Assembly (NCBI GenBank): GCA_964429075.1
Contig: CAYSBA010000018.1
Coordinates: 1-10,351 of the forward strand
Source: CAYSBA01 sp964429075 [NCBI: uncultured bacterium]
GTDB lineage: Bacteria > CAYSBA01
Direction of reading: 5' to 3'
Length of the DNA stretch: 10,351 nt
Positions 1 to 7,124 of this stretch are shown piece by piece. The stretch's first letter is position 1. The number at the start of each line of letters is the position of its first letter. The notes under the pieces are model-generated. The model saw nothing but the letters and a program-made list of their open reading frames with translations, had not been told where the DNA came from and did no database searches. The position numbers and the translations under genes were made by a program.

Positions 1-522
1 GTTCTATCGTTTGCCTTATCTATAGATACCCTCTCTGTCTCAATGGCAGCAACTATAAAGGATTGTCATGAAAATATTATCAATCCAAAAAGCCTTTTAA
101 TATTCCCTCTTGTTCAGGTGTTTCTTTGTTTTGTTGGTGTTGTGCTGGGACGTGAAATTGTATTATTGATAGGAGATACATTCAGGATATTGGCCTTTTT
201 TATTTTCCTTATTCTTGGCCTCAAGAGCCTTAAAAAGGAAGAAAAGATCGAAACAGATGTTACAACAGATGTATCTAAATTTTTAAAGCTTCTTTTACTC
301 GCAGTACTTACGAGTGTGGATGCCCTTGGTGCTGGTGTTGCAATAGGTGGAATCAATCTAAATCTCTTTATATTATTATCAATTCTTGCGATTGTTACTT
401 TCTTTCTGGGCCTGCTCGGGCTATTAATGGGAAAGATAATAAAACGATTTGAGGATGTTGCAAGATATGCTGCATCAATAACCTTCTTTTTACTATCTAT
501 AAGTGTGTTTTTAACAGGCTAA
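1..522 (+). CDS. mntP: MntP-type manganese efflux pump family membrane protein, 5'-truncated by the window edge
   Basis: Frame 1 is open from base 1 to the TAA at 520-522, giving 173 visible residues. The ATG at 43 is not the real start, because the conserved first helix (ALSIDTLSVS, acidic residue encoded at 25-27) lies upstream of it. By comparison with E. coli MntP, about 7-12 N-terminal residues are missing. The protein is almost entirely hydrophobic and forms about six membrane helices in two halves. The second half repeats the signature as LTSVDALGAG, with its Asp encoded at 319-321. Paired intramembrane Asp motifs (xxSxDAxxxS and TSxDAxxxG) mark the MntP/DUF204 family, whose studied members export Mn(2+) across the inner membrane. 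Between the halves lies a charged loop rich in Lys and Glu. No riboswitch can be assessed because the 5' region is missing. The family call is good; the substrate is inferred. Confidence 0.75.
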   Translation, partial: VLSFALSIDTLSVSMAATIKDCHENIINPKSLLIFPLVQVFLCFVGVVLGREIVLLIGDTFRILAFFIFLILGLKSLKKEEKIETDVTTDVSKFLKLLLLAVLTSVDALGAGVAIGGINLNLFILLSILAIVTFFLGLLGLLMGKIIKRFEDVARYAASITFFLLSISVFLTG

Positions 523-558
523 TTAAAATGGATAGATCAGCAATATTATGTCTGAATA

Positions 559-587
559 TTGACATTTTAGCCATACTCTTTTATTTA
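559..587 (+). promoter_or_regulatory. Candidate sigma-70-type promoter for tRNA-Val and the thrS operon
   Basis: A perfect -35 box TTGACA (559-564) is followed after 17 bp by TATTTA (582-587), a weak -10 that matches the first three positions of TATAAT. Transcription would begin near 594, about 14 nt before tRNA-Val. It lies in the 85-nt gap after mntP (523-607), the only intergenic space before thrS large enough for a promoter. No operator repeat or terminator hairpin is visible in the gap. The imperfect -10 keeps confidence moderate. Confidence 0.5.
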
Positions 588-607
588 GTACACACTTAAA
601 TACAAAT

Positions 608-679
608 AGGCGTGTAGCTCAGCGGGAGAGCACTGCCTTGACGCGGCAGGGGCCGGCGGTTCGAATCCGCCCGCGCCTA
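608..679 (+). tRNA. tRNA-Val(GAC)
   Basis: A full cloverleaf can be drawn over 72 nt. The acceptor AGGCGTG pairs with CGCGCCT, including one G-U. The D-stem is GCTC/GAGC, the anticodon stem CTGCC/GGCAG and the T-stem GGCGG/CCGCC around TTCGAAT. The anticodon loop TTGACGC puts GAC at 640-642, which reads valine codons GUC/GUU. The discriminator is A and the CCA end is not encoded: the gene is followed by five T residues. It sits between the only candidate promoter and thrS, so it is probably cut out of the same transcript by RNase P and 3' processing enzymes. Confidence 0.95.
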
Positions 680-691
680 TTTTTAATTCTT

Positions 692-701
692 AGGTGGAGA
701 G
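692..701 (+). promoter_or_regulatory. Shine-Dalgarno sequence of thrS, arguing for a CTG start
   Basis: The purine-rich stretch AGGTGGAGAG is the only Shine-Dalgarno-like element near the start of thrS. It ends 4 nt before an in-frame CTG at 706 but overlaps the in-frame GTG at 694, which has only T/A-rich sequence upstream. The same GGAGAG element precedes the rplT ATG by 6 nt. The ribosome site therefore fits CTG 706 better than GTG 694. Confidence 0.55.
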
Positions 702-2619
702 AAAACTGGTAAAGCTTATCCTTTCAGATAAAAAAAGTATTGAGGTGTCCGATGGAAGTACCATTTTGGATGCCGTAAAAGGTGATAAAAGGGTCATATG
801 CGGCATCAGACCTGATGGAACTTTTGTTGATATCAGAGAACCACTTCATAAAGATGAAGAGATAGAGCTAATTTATAAAGACGATCCACGTGCATTATAT
901 GTCCTTAGACACAGCTGTGCTCATCTTATGGCAGATGCTGTAAAGAGTCTGTTTAAAGGTTCAAAACTAGGTATTGGTCCTTCTATAGAAGATGGTTTTT
1001 ATTACGACATAGATACACCAAGGCCTCTTACTGACAAAGATTTAAGTAAGATCGAACAGGAGATGAGAAAGATCCAAAAAAGGAATCACTCCTTTGAAAG
1101 GATTGAGCTTGATCCAGATGAGGCGAAGAGACTCTTTAAAAATATGGGAGAGGATTACAAATTAGAGTTAATCGAAGATATCACCTCTCGTAATGAAAAG
1201 ATCACACTATTTAAACATGGTGAATTTACAGATCTATGTAGAGGGCCCCATCTACATAATACATCCCAGATAAGACACTTTAAATTACTTAAAGTAGCAG
1301 GCGCATACTGGCGTGGTGATGAAAAAAAACCTATGCTTCAGCGTATCTATGGGACAGCATTTTTTACAAAAGAGCAGCTTGATGACTATTTGACGAGACT
1401 TAAGGAGGCAGAAAAGCGTGATCATAGATTGCTCGGCAAACAGCTTGATCTCTTTAGTATTGATAATGAGATCGGTCCGGGGCTAATACTATGGCACCCC
1501 AAAGGGGCTATGGTAAGACACCTGATAGAGACCTACTGGAAGCGGCAACACCTTCTTAATGGTTATGAACTGCTCTATACACCACATATTGCAAGGTCTG
1601 GATTGTGGGAAACGAGTGGTCATCTTGGATTTTACAGTGAGAATATGTTTGATCCAATGGATGTAGATGGAATCGATTATCTTGTAAAACCGATGAACTG
1701 TCCCTTTCATATAAAGATTTATAAATCTAAAATAAGGAGTTATAGGGATCTGCCGATTCGATGGGCAGAGCTTGGTACAGTCTATCGATATGAGAGATCA
1801 GGTGTCCTACATGGTCTGCTCAGGGTAAGGGGTTTTACTCAGGATGATGCCCACATTTTTGTAACACCAGAGGGATTGGAAGAAGAGATCTTTGGGGTGC
1901 TTCGTTTTAGTTTTGATATGCTAAAGGTCTTTGGATTTGAGGAGTTTGAGGTATTTCTGAGCACCAGACCAGAAAAATATGTTGGTACACTTAAGAACTG
2001 GGAGGCTGCAGAAGCTGCACTGAAACATGCACTTGAGAAACTCTCTGTAAACTATAGTATCGATCCGGGAGAGGGTGTATTTTATGGCCCGAAGATCGAT
2101 ATAAAGATTAAGGATTCCTTAAAGAGGGTATGGCAGTGTTCCACCATTCAGGTTGATTTCAATCTGCCTGAGAGGTTTGGAGTTCTATATCAATCAAAAA
2201 ATGGAGAGATGGTAGCACCAGTTATGATACACAGAGCACTTTTAGGGTCAATAGAACGCTTTTTTGGAGTTTTGTTAGAACATTATGCAGGTGATCTTCC
2301 ACTCTGGCTTGCCCCTGTGCAGGTGATAGTTATACCGATATCTGAAAAGTTTTTATCTCCAGCAAAAAAAATAGTTGATCAATTGAAAAAGGAAGAGATC
2401 AGAGTTACACTCGATTCTCGTGATGAAAAACTTGGATATAAGATTAGAGATGCAGAGTTGAAAAAAATACCTGTTATGGTAATTATTGGTGCAAAAGAGG
2501 TTGAATCAGGTAAAATGAGTGTAAGATTTAGGAAGGCTAAGGAAGATAAGGGCAATATGGATATCAAAGAACTGATTGCACTGGTCAGGTCAGATTATCC
2601 TGCAGATCTAATTTATTAA
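694..2619 (+). CDS. thrS: Threonine--tRNA ligase (ThrRS)
   Basis: A cytoplasmic class II synthetase that attaches threonine to tRNA-Thr and edits mischarged Ser-tRNA. At 641 residues it is of normal bacterial length. Domains in order are the TGS domain (about 6-65), the editing/SAD domain with HxxxH at H73/H77 and CxxxH at C182/H186, the catalytic core (about 245-540) and the anticodon-binding domain (about 543-635). The catalytic zinc ligands are C336 (MNCP), H387 and H513. Motif 2 lies at 365-381 and motif 3 at about 508-522. All key residues are present. The frame opens at GTG 694, only 14 nt after tRNA-Val, but the ribosome site lies over and just after that codon. CTG at 706 would give a 637-residue protein starting MVKLILSD, a normal TGS beginning. 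I report the GTG conventionally; the true start is unresolved. There is no room for an E. coli-type tRNA-like thrS operator, other than tRNA-Val itself. Confidence 0.97.
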   Translation: MERKLVKLILSDKKSIEVSDGSTILDAVKGDKRVICGIRPDGTFVDIREPLHKDEEIELIYKDDPRALYVLRHSCAHLMADAVKSLFKGSKLGIGPSIEDGFYYDIDTPRPLTDKDLSKIEQEMRKIQKRNHSFERIELDPDEAKRLFKNMGEDYKLELIEDITSRNEKITLFKHGEFTDLCRGPHLHNTSQIRHFKLLKVAGAYWRGDEKKPMLQRIYGTAFFTKEQLDDYLTRLKEAEKRDHRLLGKQLDLFSIDNEIGPGLILWHPKGAMVRHLIETYWKRQHLLNGYELLYTPHIARSGLWETSGHLGFYSENMFDPMDVDGIDYLVKPMNCPFHIKIYKSKIRSYRDLPIRWAELGTVYRYERSGVLHGLLRVRGFTQDDAHIFVTPEGLEEEIFGVLRFSFDMLKVFGFEEFEVFLSTRPEKYVGTLKNWEAAEAALKHALEKLSVNYSIDPGEGVFYGPKIDIKIKDSLKRVWQCSTIQVDFNLPERFGVLYQSKNGEMVAPVMIHRALLGSIERFFGVLLEHYAGDLPLWLAPVQVIVIPISEKFLSPAKKIVDQLKKEEIRVTLDSRDEKLGYKIRDAELKKIPVMVIIGAKEVESGKMSVRFRKAKEDKGNMDIKELIALVRSDYPADLIY

Positions 2620-2621
2620 TT

Positions 2622-2634
2622 GAGGTAGGGAGAT
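2622..2634 (+). promoter_or_regulatory. Ribosome binding site deciding the CTG start of infC
   Basis: GAGGTAGGGAGAT contains a strong purine-rich Shine-Dalgarno core, ending 5 nt before CTG 2640. The infC reading frame has a TAG at 2634-2636, so no start can lie further upstream. No ATG, GTG or TTG occurs in frame until TTG 2697, which has no comparable site. Confidence 0.7.
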
Positions 2635-2639
2635 AGGCT

Positions 2640-3152
2640 CTGGCAGACAGGACTGAACTTAGAGTAAATCATCAGATAAAATCAAAGGTAGTAAGATTGA
2701 TAGATCAAAATGGCAAACAACTTGGTATTATGAATCTTAGTCAGGCATTGAGTCTTGCAGAGGCTGCAAATCTTGATCTTGTTGAGGTAGCTCCCAACGC
2801 AAGCCCGCCTGTCTGTAGAATAATGAACTATGGCAAATATAAGTATCAACTGAAGAAGAAAAAGGGAAAACAGAGCAAGGGTTCACAGTCTCTAAAGGAA
2901 ATACGCTTTAGACCGTCTACAGATGAACATGACATTCAGATAAAGATCAAAAAGGTCATGGAATTTTTAAAGAGTAATCATAAGGTGAAACTTACAATAA
3001 GATTCAGGGGTCGTGAACTTGCTTATAAAAAGGTTGGTTATGAGGTATTAAAGAGGATAGCGGATAGCCTTTCTGATATTGCAAATGTGGAGCACGAGCC
3101 TAAAGAAGAGGGCAGAAACATGTCCATTATACTTGCACCAAAATCCAAGTAG
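2640..3152 (+). CDS. infC: Translation initiation factor IF-3, probable CTG start
   Basis: IF3 binds the 30S subunit, prevents premature 50S joining and rejects non-canonical start codons. The protein from CTG 2640 has 170 residues, normal for the family. The N-domain starts with RVNHQI and carries QLGIM, LDLVEVAPNASPPVCRI and NYGKYKY, the IF3 signature. A Lys-rich linker (about 76-90) leads to the C-domain, which ends near MSIILAPK. Starting at the next usual codon, TTG 2697, would remove 19 residues including the conserved RVN segment, so that start is rejected. The CTG has a well-placed ribosome site. E. coli infC uses AUU, and IF3 represses its own translation through that poor start. A CTG here suggests the same autoregulation (inference). 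The gene lies 20 nt after thrS and 9 nt before rpmI. Confidence 0.95.
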   Translation: MADRTELRVNHQIKSKVVRLIDQNGKQLGIMNLSQALSLAEAANLDLVEVAPNASPPVCRIMNYGKYKYQLKKKKGKQSKGSQSLKEIRFRPSTDEHDIQIKIKKVMEFLKSNHKVKLTIRFRGRELAYKKVGYEVLKRIADSLSDIANVEHEPKEEGRNMSIILAPKSK

Positions 3153-3161
3153 GAGTAAAAG

Positions 3162-3356
3162 ATGCCAAAGGTAAAGACAAAAAGAGCAGCTAAAAAAAGA
3201 TTTAAGGTTACAGCAAAAGGTAGAATAAAGAGATGGAAGGCCTCAAAGAGTCATCTACTTGTAGGTAAGAATGCAAAGAGAAGACGCAGACTGAGGAGGT
3301 CTGATACAGTTCATCCTTCTGATGAGAGGATGGTTAAGGAATATTTGAGAATATAA
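3162..3356 (+). CDS. rpmI: 50S ribosomal protein L35
   Basis: A 64-residue, very basic protein of the large ribosomal subunit. It has the family pattern: a start at [13 protein letters not shown], then [15 protein letters not shown], and a run of arginines RRRRLRR around residues 40-46. Length and spacing are normal for L35. The ATG is preceded by AGGAG (3151-3155) with a 6-nt spacer, one of the clearest ribosome sites in the operon. It follows infC after 9 nt and precedes rplT by 16 nt. In E. coli, L20 represses rpmI translation through an mRNA structure. The infC-rpmI gap is too short to hold such a site alone, and I see no evident pseudoknot. Confidence 0.97.
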   Translation: MPKVKTKRAAKKRFKVTAKGRIKRWKASKSHLLVGKNAKRRRRLRRSDTVHPSDERMVKEYLRI

Positions 3357-3372
3357 ATGTGGAGAGATACCC

Positions 3373-3723
3373 ATGTCCAGAACAAAGGGCGGTTTTAAGA
3401 CAAGAAGAAGACATAAAAAATACCTTAAGCTTGCAAAGGGCTACTATGGTCTTAGGCACAGTGCATATAAAAGAGCACGAGAAACCGTAGAGAGGGCACT
3501 TTGCTATGCCTATGTTGGAAGAAAACTCAAAAAAAGAGACTTCAGAAGGCTCTGGAACATAAGAATAAATGCATTTGTTAGGCAGGAGGGGCTGAATTAT
3601 AGCACTTTTATAAATCTCTTAAAAAAGAGGGACATAAGGTTAAATAGAAAGATGCTTGCCCTTCTGGCTGTTGAGGATCCACAGGCCATGAAGGAGGTTC
3701 TGCAACAGGCAAAGGGTTCATAA
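3373..3723 (+). CDS. rplT: 50S ribosomal protein L20
   Basis: An early-assembly protein of the 50S subunit that binds 23S rRNA and, in several bacteria, its own mRNA. The 116-residue product is of usual length. A basic extended N-terminus ([19 protein letters not shown], about residues 6-24) is followed by the globular helical domain with [16 protein letters not shown] (about 53-68) and [14 protein letters not shown]. In place of the common GARS after KGY it reads [11 protein letters not shown], a modest variation. The ATG follows GGAGAG (3361-3366) with a 6-nt spacer. Its stop is 4 nt before the pheS GTG, so there is no place for a pheM-like leader peptide and attenuator as in E. coli. Confidence 0.97.
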   Translation: MSRTKGGFKTRRRHKKYLKLAKGYYGLRHSAYKRARETVERALCYAYVGRKLKKRDFRRLWNIRINAFVRQEGLNYSTFINLLKKRDIRLNRKMLALLAVEDPQAMKEVLQQAKGS

Positions 3724-3727
3724 AAAA

Positions 3728-4789
3728 GTGTCTAAAGAGGACACAGTTTCCAGAGAGTGGCAAGACCGTTTCGCACAGATAGAATCCGACTATTTAAAAA
3801 AGATAGAAAATGCCTCGGATTCAGAACAGCTCGAAAAGATAGATTTTGAGCTCTTTAGTAAGAGGGGTATCATTACAGAAATCAATCGCTCTCTGCGGGA
3901 TCAGCCAAAGGATCAGAGGCCAATACTTGGAAAACAGATTAATACATTAAAAAACAGACTTATCTCTGCGATAGAAGAGAAAAAAAGCCTCCTGAAAGCG
4001 AGGGAAATACAGCGCAGGTTAGAAGAGGAAAGGATAGACGTCTCCATCCCAGTTGTAAACAGGATCCTTGCAGGAGGTCTTCATCCAGTTATGAAGACCC
4101 TTGAGAGGATAGTGGATATCTTTATGTGGATGGGTTTTGATGTGGAAAATGGTCCAGAAATAGAGGATGACTATCATAACTTTAAGGCTCTGAACTTCCC
4201 TGATGATCATCCTGCAAGAGATATGCAGGATACCATATATATTGAAGATGGAAGGTTGTTGAGAACACACACCTCACCTGTCCAGATCAGAGCAATGAAA
4301 CGTAGAAGGCCACCAATGATGTTTATTGCTCCCGGCAGGGTCTACAGACACGATTACGATATGACGCATTCCCCAGTCTTTCATCAGGTTGAAGGCTTTG
4401 CAATCGGAGAAAATATAAACATGTCTCACCTAAAAGGGACGCTACATAGATTTGTGATACAATTTTTTGAAAGGGATATAAACATAAGGTTCAGGCCAAG
4501 CTTTTTCCCCTTTACAGAGCCAAGCTGTGAGGTAGATATTGAATGTGTGATTTGTGGTGGAAAGGGATGTAGGAGTTGTGGAGGGACCGGGTGGATGGAG
4601 GTTCTCGGTGCAGGAATGGTACATCCAAATGTTTTAAGAGAGGGTGGTGTGGATCCTGAAAGGTACTGTGGATATGCCTTTGGTATGGGTGTTGAGAGAC
4701 TAACGATGTTGCGTTATGGAATTTCGGATCTGAGATTGTTTTTTGAAAATGCCATCGATTTTTTAACACAGTTCAGACAGGTAGAATGA
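3728..4789 (+). CDS. pheS: Phenylalanine--tRNA ligase alpha subunit
   Basis: Catalytic subunit of the cytoplasmic alpha2beta2 PheRS, which charges tRNA-Phe. At 353 residues it is slightly longer than average. The N-terminal coiled-coil arm that contacts tRNA spans about 10-105. The class II core follows, with HPVMKTLERIVDIF as motif 1 (119-132), GRVYRHDYDMTHSPVFHQVEGF as motif 2 (203-224) and FGMGVERLTMLRYG as motif 3 (318-331). THTSPVQIRAM (180-190) is the conserved substrate-side strand. Residues 273-284 carry a C-x2-C-x4-C-x2-C knot, seen in many bacterial PheS and a possible metal site. GTG 3728 is the first usable start; no ATG/GTG/TTG lies between it and the upstream in-frame TGA at 3689. 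Its Shine-Dalgarno (AAAGGG, 3711-3716) is weak and 11 nt away, suggesting coupling to rplT. The stop overlaps the pheT start (ATGA). Confidence 0.97.
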   Translation: MSKEDTVSREWQDRFAQIESDYLKKIENASDSEQLEKIDFELFSKRGIITEINRSLRDQPKDQRPILGKQINTLKNRLISAIEEKKSLLKAREIQRRLEEERIDVSIPVVNRILAGGLHPVMKTLERIVDIFMWMGFDVENGPEIEDDYHNFKALNFPDDHPARDMQDTIYIEDGRLLRTHTSPVQIRAMKRRRPPMMFIAPGRVYRHDYDMTHSPVFHQVEGFAIGENINMSHLKGTLHRFVIQFFERDINIRFRPSFFPFTEPSCEVDIECVICGGKGCRSCGGTGWMEVLGAGMVHPNVLREGGVDPERYCGYAFGMGVERLTMLRYGISDLRLFFENAIDFLTQFRQVE

Positions 4790-7104
4790 AGATAAGTGTT
4801 GAATGGCTCAGGGAGTTTTTAGACATTGATCTTGATGAAAATCGTCTTTGTGATCTTTTAACAATGCTTGGCCTTGAAGTGGAAGATCTTATTGATCCTT
4901 CTGAAGACCTCTCTGGGGTATATATTGTTGAAGTAAAAGAGGTTAAAGGGACAGAAAGTGGTGGTGGTAATTGTCTTACGGTATGGGAAGATTCAATTGG
5001 TTTTCTAAAGATATATTGCACAGACCAGAGCGTTAGAAAGGGTGATAACATAGCAATAGTGCCTGCTGGCAAAAGATTTAAAGGAAGTTCTGTTGAAAAG
5101 AGATTAATTGATGGTGTAGAATCTGTTGGTGTTGCTCTATCTGGAAGAGACATAGGGCTGAGTGATGATGGGGAAAGGGTCTTCAGAACATCAGGTTTTG
5201 TAGGAGCACTTAAAGACCATCCATCGATTTCAACAAGTGTTATAGAGGTAGCTATTACCCCTAACAGGGGAGATTGGGTGTCTCATCTTGGTGTAGCACG
5301 AGAGCTTTCTGCAGCCCTTTCCATTCCGTTAAGATTTGATGCAGGCCTTACACTTGATGGTGATTATGAATGCAAAATCCCTATCACGATTGAGAGTAGA
5401 AACGATTGTAAAAGATATGTGGGTAGAAAGATAGATATAAAACCGGGTGCATTTACACCTCTCTGGTTGATGCTGAGACTTTTCTGTTGCGGTATGAGGT
5501 CTATTAATATCTCAGCAGATGTGACGAACTATGTATTGTTAGAGCTTGGACAGCCCCTCCATGCCTTTGACCTAAAAAGACTTAAAAACAAAAAAATTTT
5601 GGTTAAAAGGGCAGAGGATGGTGAAGAGTTTGTAGCACTCGATGGAAAGACCTATACCCTCTCGAGCAATGATCTTGTTATAAAGGATGGTGATACTACC
5701 GTTGCAATTGCAGGGATAATAGGGGGTGAGTATAGCGGTACAGATTTTAACACACAACAGATATTCCTAGAAAGCGCCTGGTTTTTACCGGCATTGATAA
5801 GGAAGACTTCAAAAAGATTGGGAATACAGACAGACTCATCATACCGATTTGAAAGATATGCAGATATCGGAATCACAAAGAGGGCATCTGATAGGGTTGT
5901 AGAAATACTTAAAAAGGCCAATGTCCTTATTGGTTATTCAAAAGTAAATGATGTATATCCTGTAAGAGAACAAAAAAAGAGTATAATTTTCAATACTTCT
6001 GAATTCAAAAGACTCATCGGTAGCAGTATTGATAGCTCAAAGGCAATTTCTATTTTAAAAGGTCTTGGTTTTGAAGTGAGAAAAAATAATAGTAATGATG
6101 AACTCCTTGTTATGCCACCTTTATCACGTCCGGATATCAAAAAGAGCTGTGATATTATAGAAGAGCTTGCAAGGATATGGGGTTATGAAAATATAGAAGA
6201 AAAGACTACTCCCGTTTTAAAGGATGTGGCTGAATCAGATAGCTTTGGCATCAGACATAAACGGATAGATAAAATTAGATATATACTTGCAGATTTAGGA
6301 CTTCTTGAGTGCATAACATTTTCATTTACAAGGAGTTTCTGGAATACCTATTTTTATCTCGATAAAGAGGCTATTAAGATAAAAAATCCTGTTACAGATG
6401 AATTGCTGTACATGCGCACATCGCATTTGCCTCAGTTGCTTGATGTGCTTGTGTATAACATACGAAGAGATTATAACAATATAAGGTTGTTTGAGGTGGG
6501 TACGCTTTTCAAAAAAAATGCTGAACAGACTGCAGCAGGTCTGCTCCTTTATGGTAAAAAGTCATACGAAGATTGGCAGACAAATGAGGTAACATCCTTT
6601 GATTATTATGATCTAAAGAGGATTGTGGATATCCCGTGGATGCATCCAGGTAGAACGGCCGTTATCAAGTCAATAAACAATGATATAATTGGTTATGCCG
6701 GTGAGATACATGTAAATATTGCAGATTATCTCCAGCTAAAAGAGAGGGCCTATTATGCCGAGATATATATAGATCCATTCTTAATGTTATTGAAGACACA
6801 CACATATCAAGATATTAGCCCCTATCCTGATAGATTCTTCGATGTATGCTTTGTTATTAACAGAGGTGTGTCAGTAGGCGAGGTGATTTTCGCACTAAAA
6901 GATAATTTTAAAAGTTGGTTGAAAGAGATTGTTGTTTCTGATATATATCATTCGAAGTCGCTCGGTCCTGATATGTATTCAGTAACCTTTGCCATGAGAC
7001 TTACATCTTGTGAAAAAACTCTTGACAAGAAGGATCTTGAGAGATTTCTCAACGAACTGAAGGAGTTTATGAAAAATAAATTCGATGCAGAGTTAAGAAG
7101 TTAA
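4786..7104 (+). CDS. pheT: Phenylalanine--tRNA ligase beta subunit, compact form
   Basis: Tetramer partner of PheS; it provides tRNA binding and editing of Tyr-tRNA-Phe. The 772 residues compare with about 795-810 in many bacteria. The EMAPII-like tRNA-binding domain covers about 42-150. The B3/B4 editing domain (about 205-390) has ADVTNYVLLELGQPLHAFD and GIIGGEYSG. The B5 domain (about 398-472) has RPDIKKSCDIIEELARIWGY with acidic Mg-binding candidates D450, E459 and E460. A catalytic-like domain follows (about 485-670), and the C-terminal anticodon-binding FDX-ACB domain starts near SPYPDRFFDV (678-687). Two deviations stand out. The usual HPNADRL of the EMAPII domain is replaced by a Gly/Ser-rich stretch around 54-64. 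Only nine residues separate DYYDLK (606-611) from HPGRTA (620-625), where relatives have roughly 20-30. The ATG overlaps the pheS stop by 4 nt, so translation is coupled. Confidence 0.97.
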   Translation: MKISVEWLREFLDIDLDENRLCDLLTMLGLEVEDLIDPSEDLSGVYIVEVKEVKGTESGGGNCLTVWEDSIGFLKIYCTDQSVRKGDNIAIVPAGKRFKGSSVEKRLIDGVESVGVALSGRDIGLSDDGERVFRTSGFVGALKDHPSISTSVIEVAITPNRGDWVSHLGVARELSAALSIPLRFDAGLTLDGDYECKIPITIESRNDCKRYVGRKIDIKPGAFTPLWLMLRLFCCGMRSINISADVTNYVLLELGQPLHAFDLKRLKNKKILVKRAEDGEEFVALDGKTYTLSSNDLVIKDGDTTVAIAGIIGGEYSGTDFNTQQIFLESAWFLPALIRKTSKRLGIQTDSSYRFERYADIGITKRASDRVVEILKKANVLIGYSKVNDVYPVREQKKSIIFNTSEFKRLIGSSIDSSKAISILKGLGFEVRKNNSNDELLVMPPLSRPDIKKSCDIIEELARIWGYENIEEKTTPVLKDVAESDSFGIRHKRIDKIRYILADLGLLECITFSFTRSFWNTYFYLDKEAIKIKNPVTDELLYMRTSHLPQLLDVLVYNIRRDYNNIRLFEVGTLFKKNAEQTAAGLLLYGKKSYEDWQTNEVTSFDYYDLKRIVDIPWMHPGRTAVIKSINNDIIGYAGEIHVNIADYLQLKERAYYAEIYIDPFLMLLKTHTYQDISPYPDRFFDVCFVINRGVSVGEVIFALKDNFKSWLKEIVVSDIYHSKSLGPDMYSVTFAMRLTSCEKTLDKKDLERFLNELKEFMKNKFDAELRS

Positions 7105-7124
7105 CAGATGTTGGAGGGCTTATT

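Noticed and set aside
43-45. ATG 43 as the start of the MntP-like gene
   Set aside because: The reading frame is open upstream, and the conserved first helix with its intramembrane Asp is encoded at 1-42; the gene is truncated by the window edge.
2697-2699. TTG 2697 as the infC start
   Set aside because: It would delete the conserved RVN segment and has no matching ribosome site; CTG 2640 fits both.
3153-3161. L20 autoregulatory RNA site between infC and rpmI
   Set aside because: The gap is only 9 nt; a site could exist inside infC, but I see no convincing structure by eye.
4773-5153. 126-codon open frame on the minus strand across the pheS/pheT junction
   Set aside because: It is antisense to two well-conserved genes, shows no recognisable motif, and its composition reflects the opposite strand.
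7022-7050. TTGACA inside the end of pheT as an internal promoter for ihfA
   Set aside because: No acceptable -10 box lies 16-18 bp downstream (TTTCTC at 17 bp).
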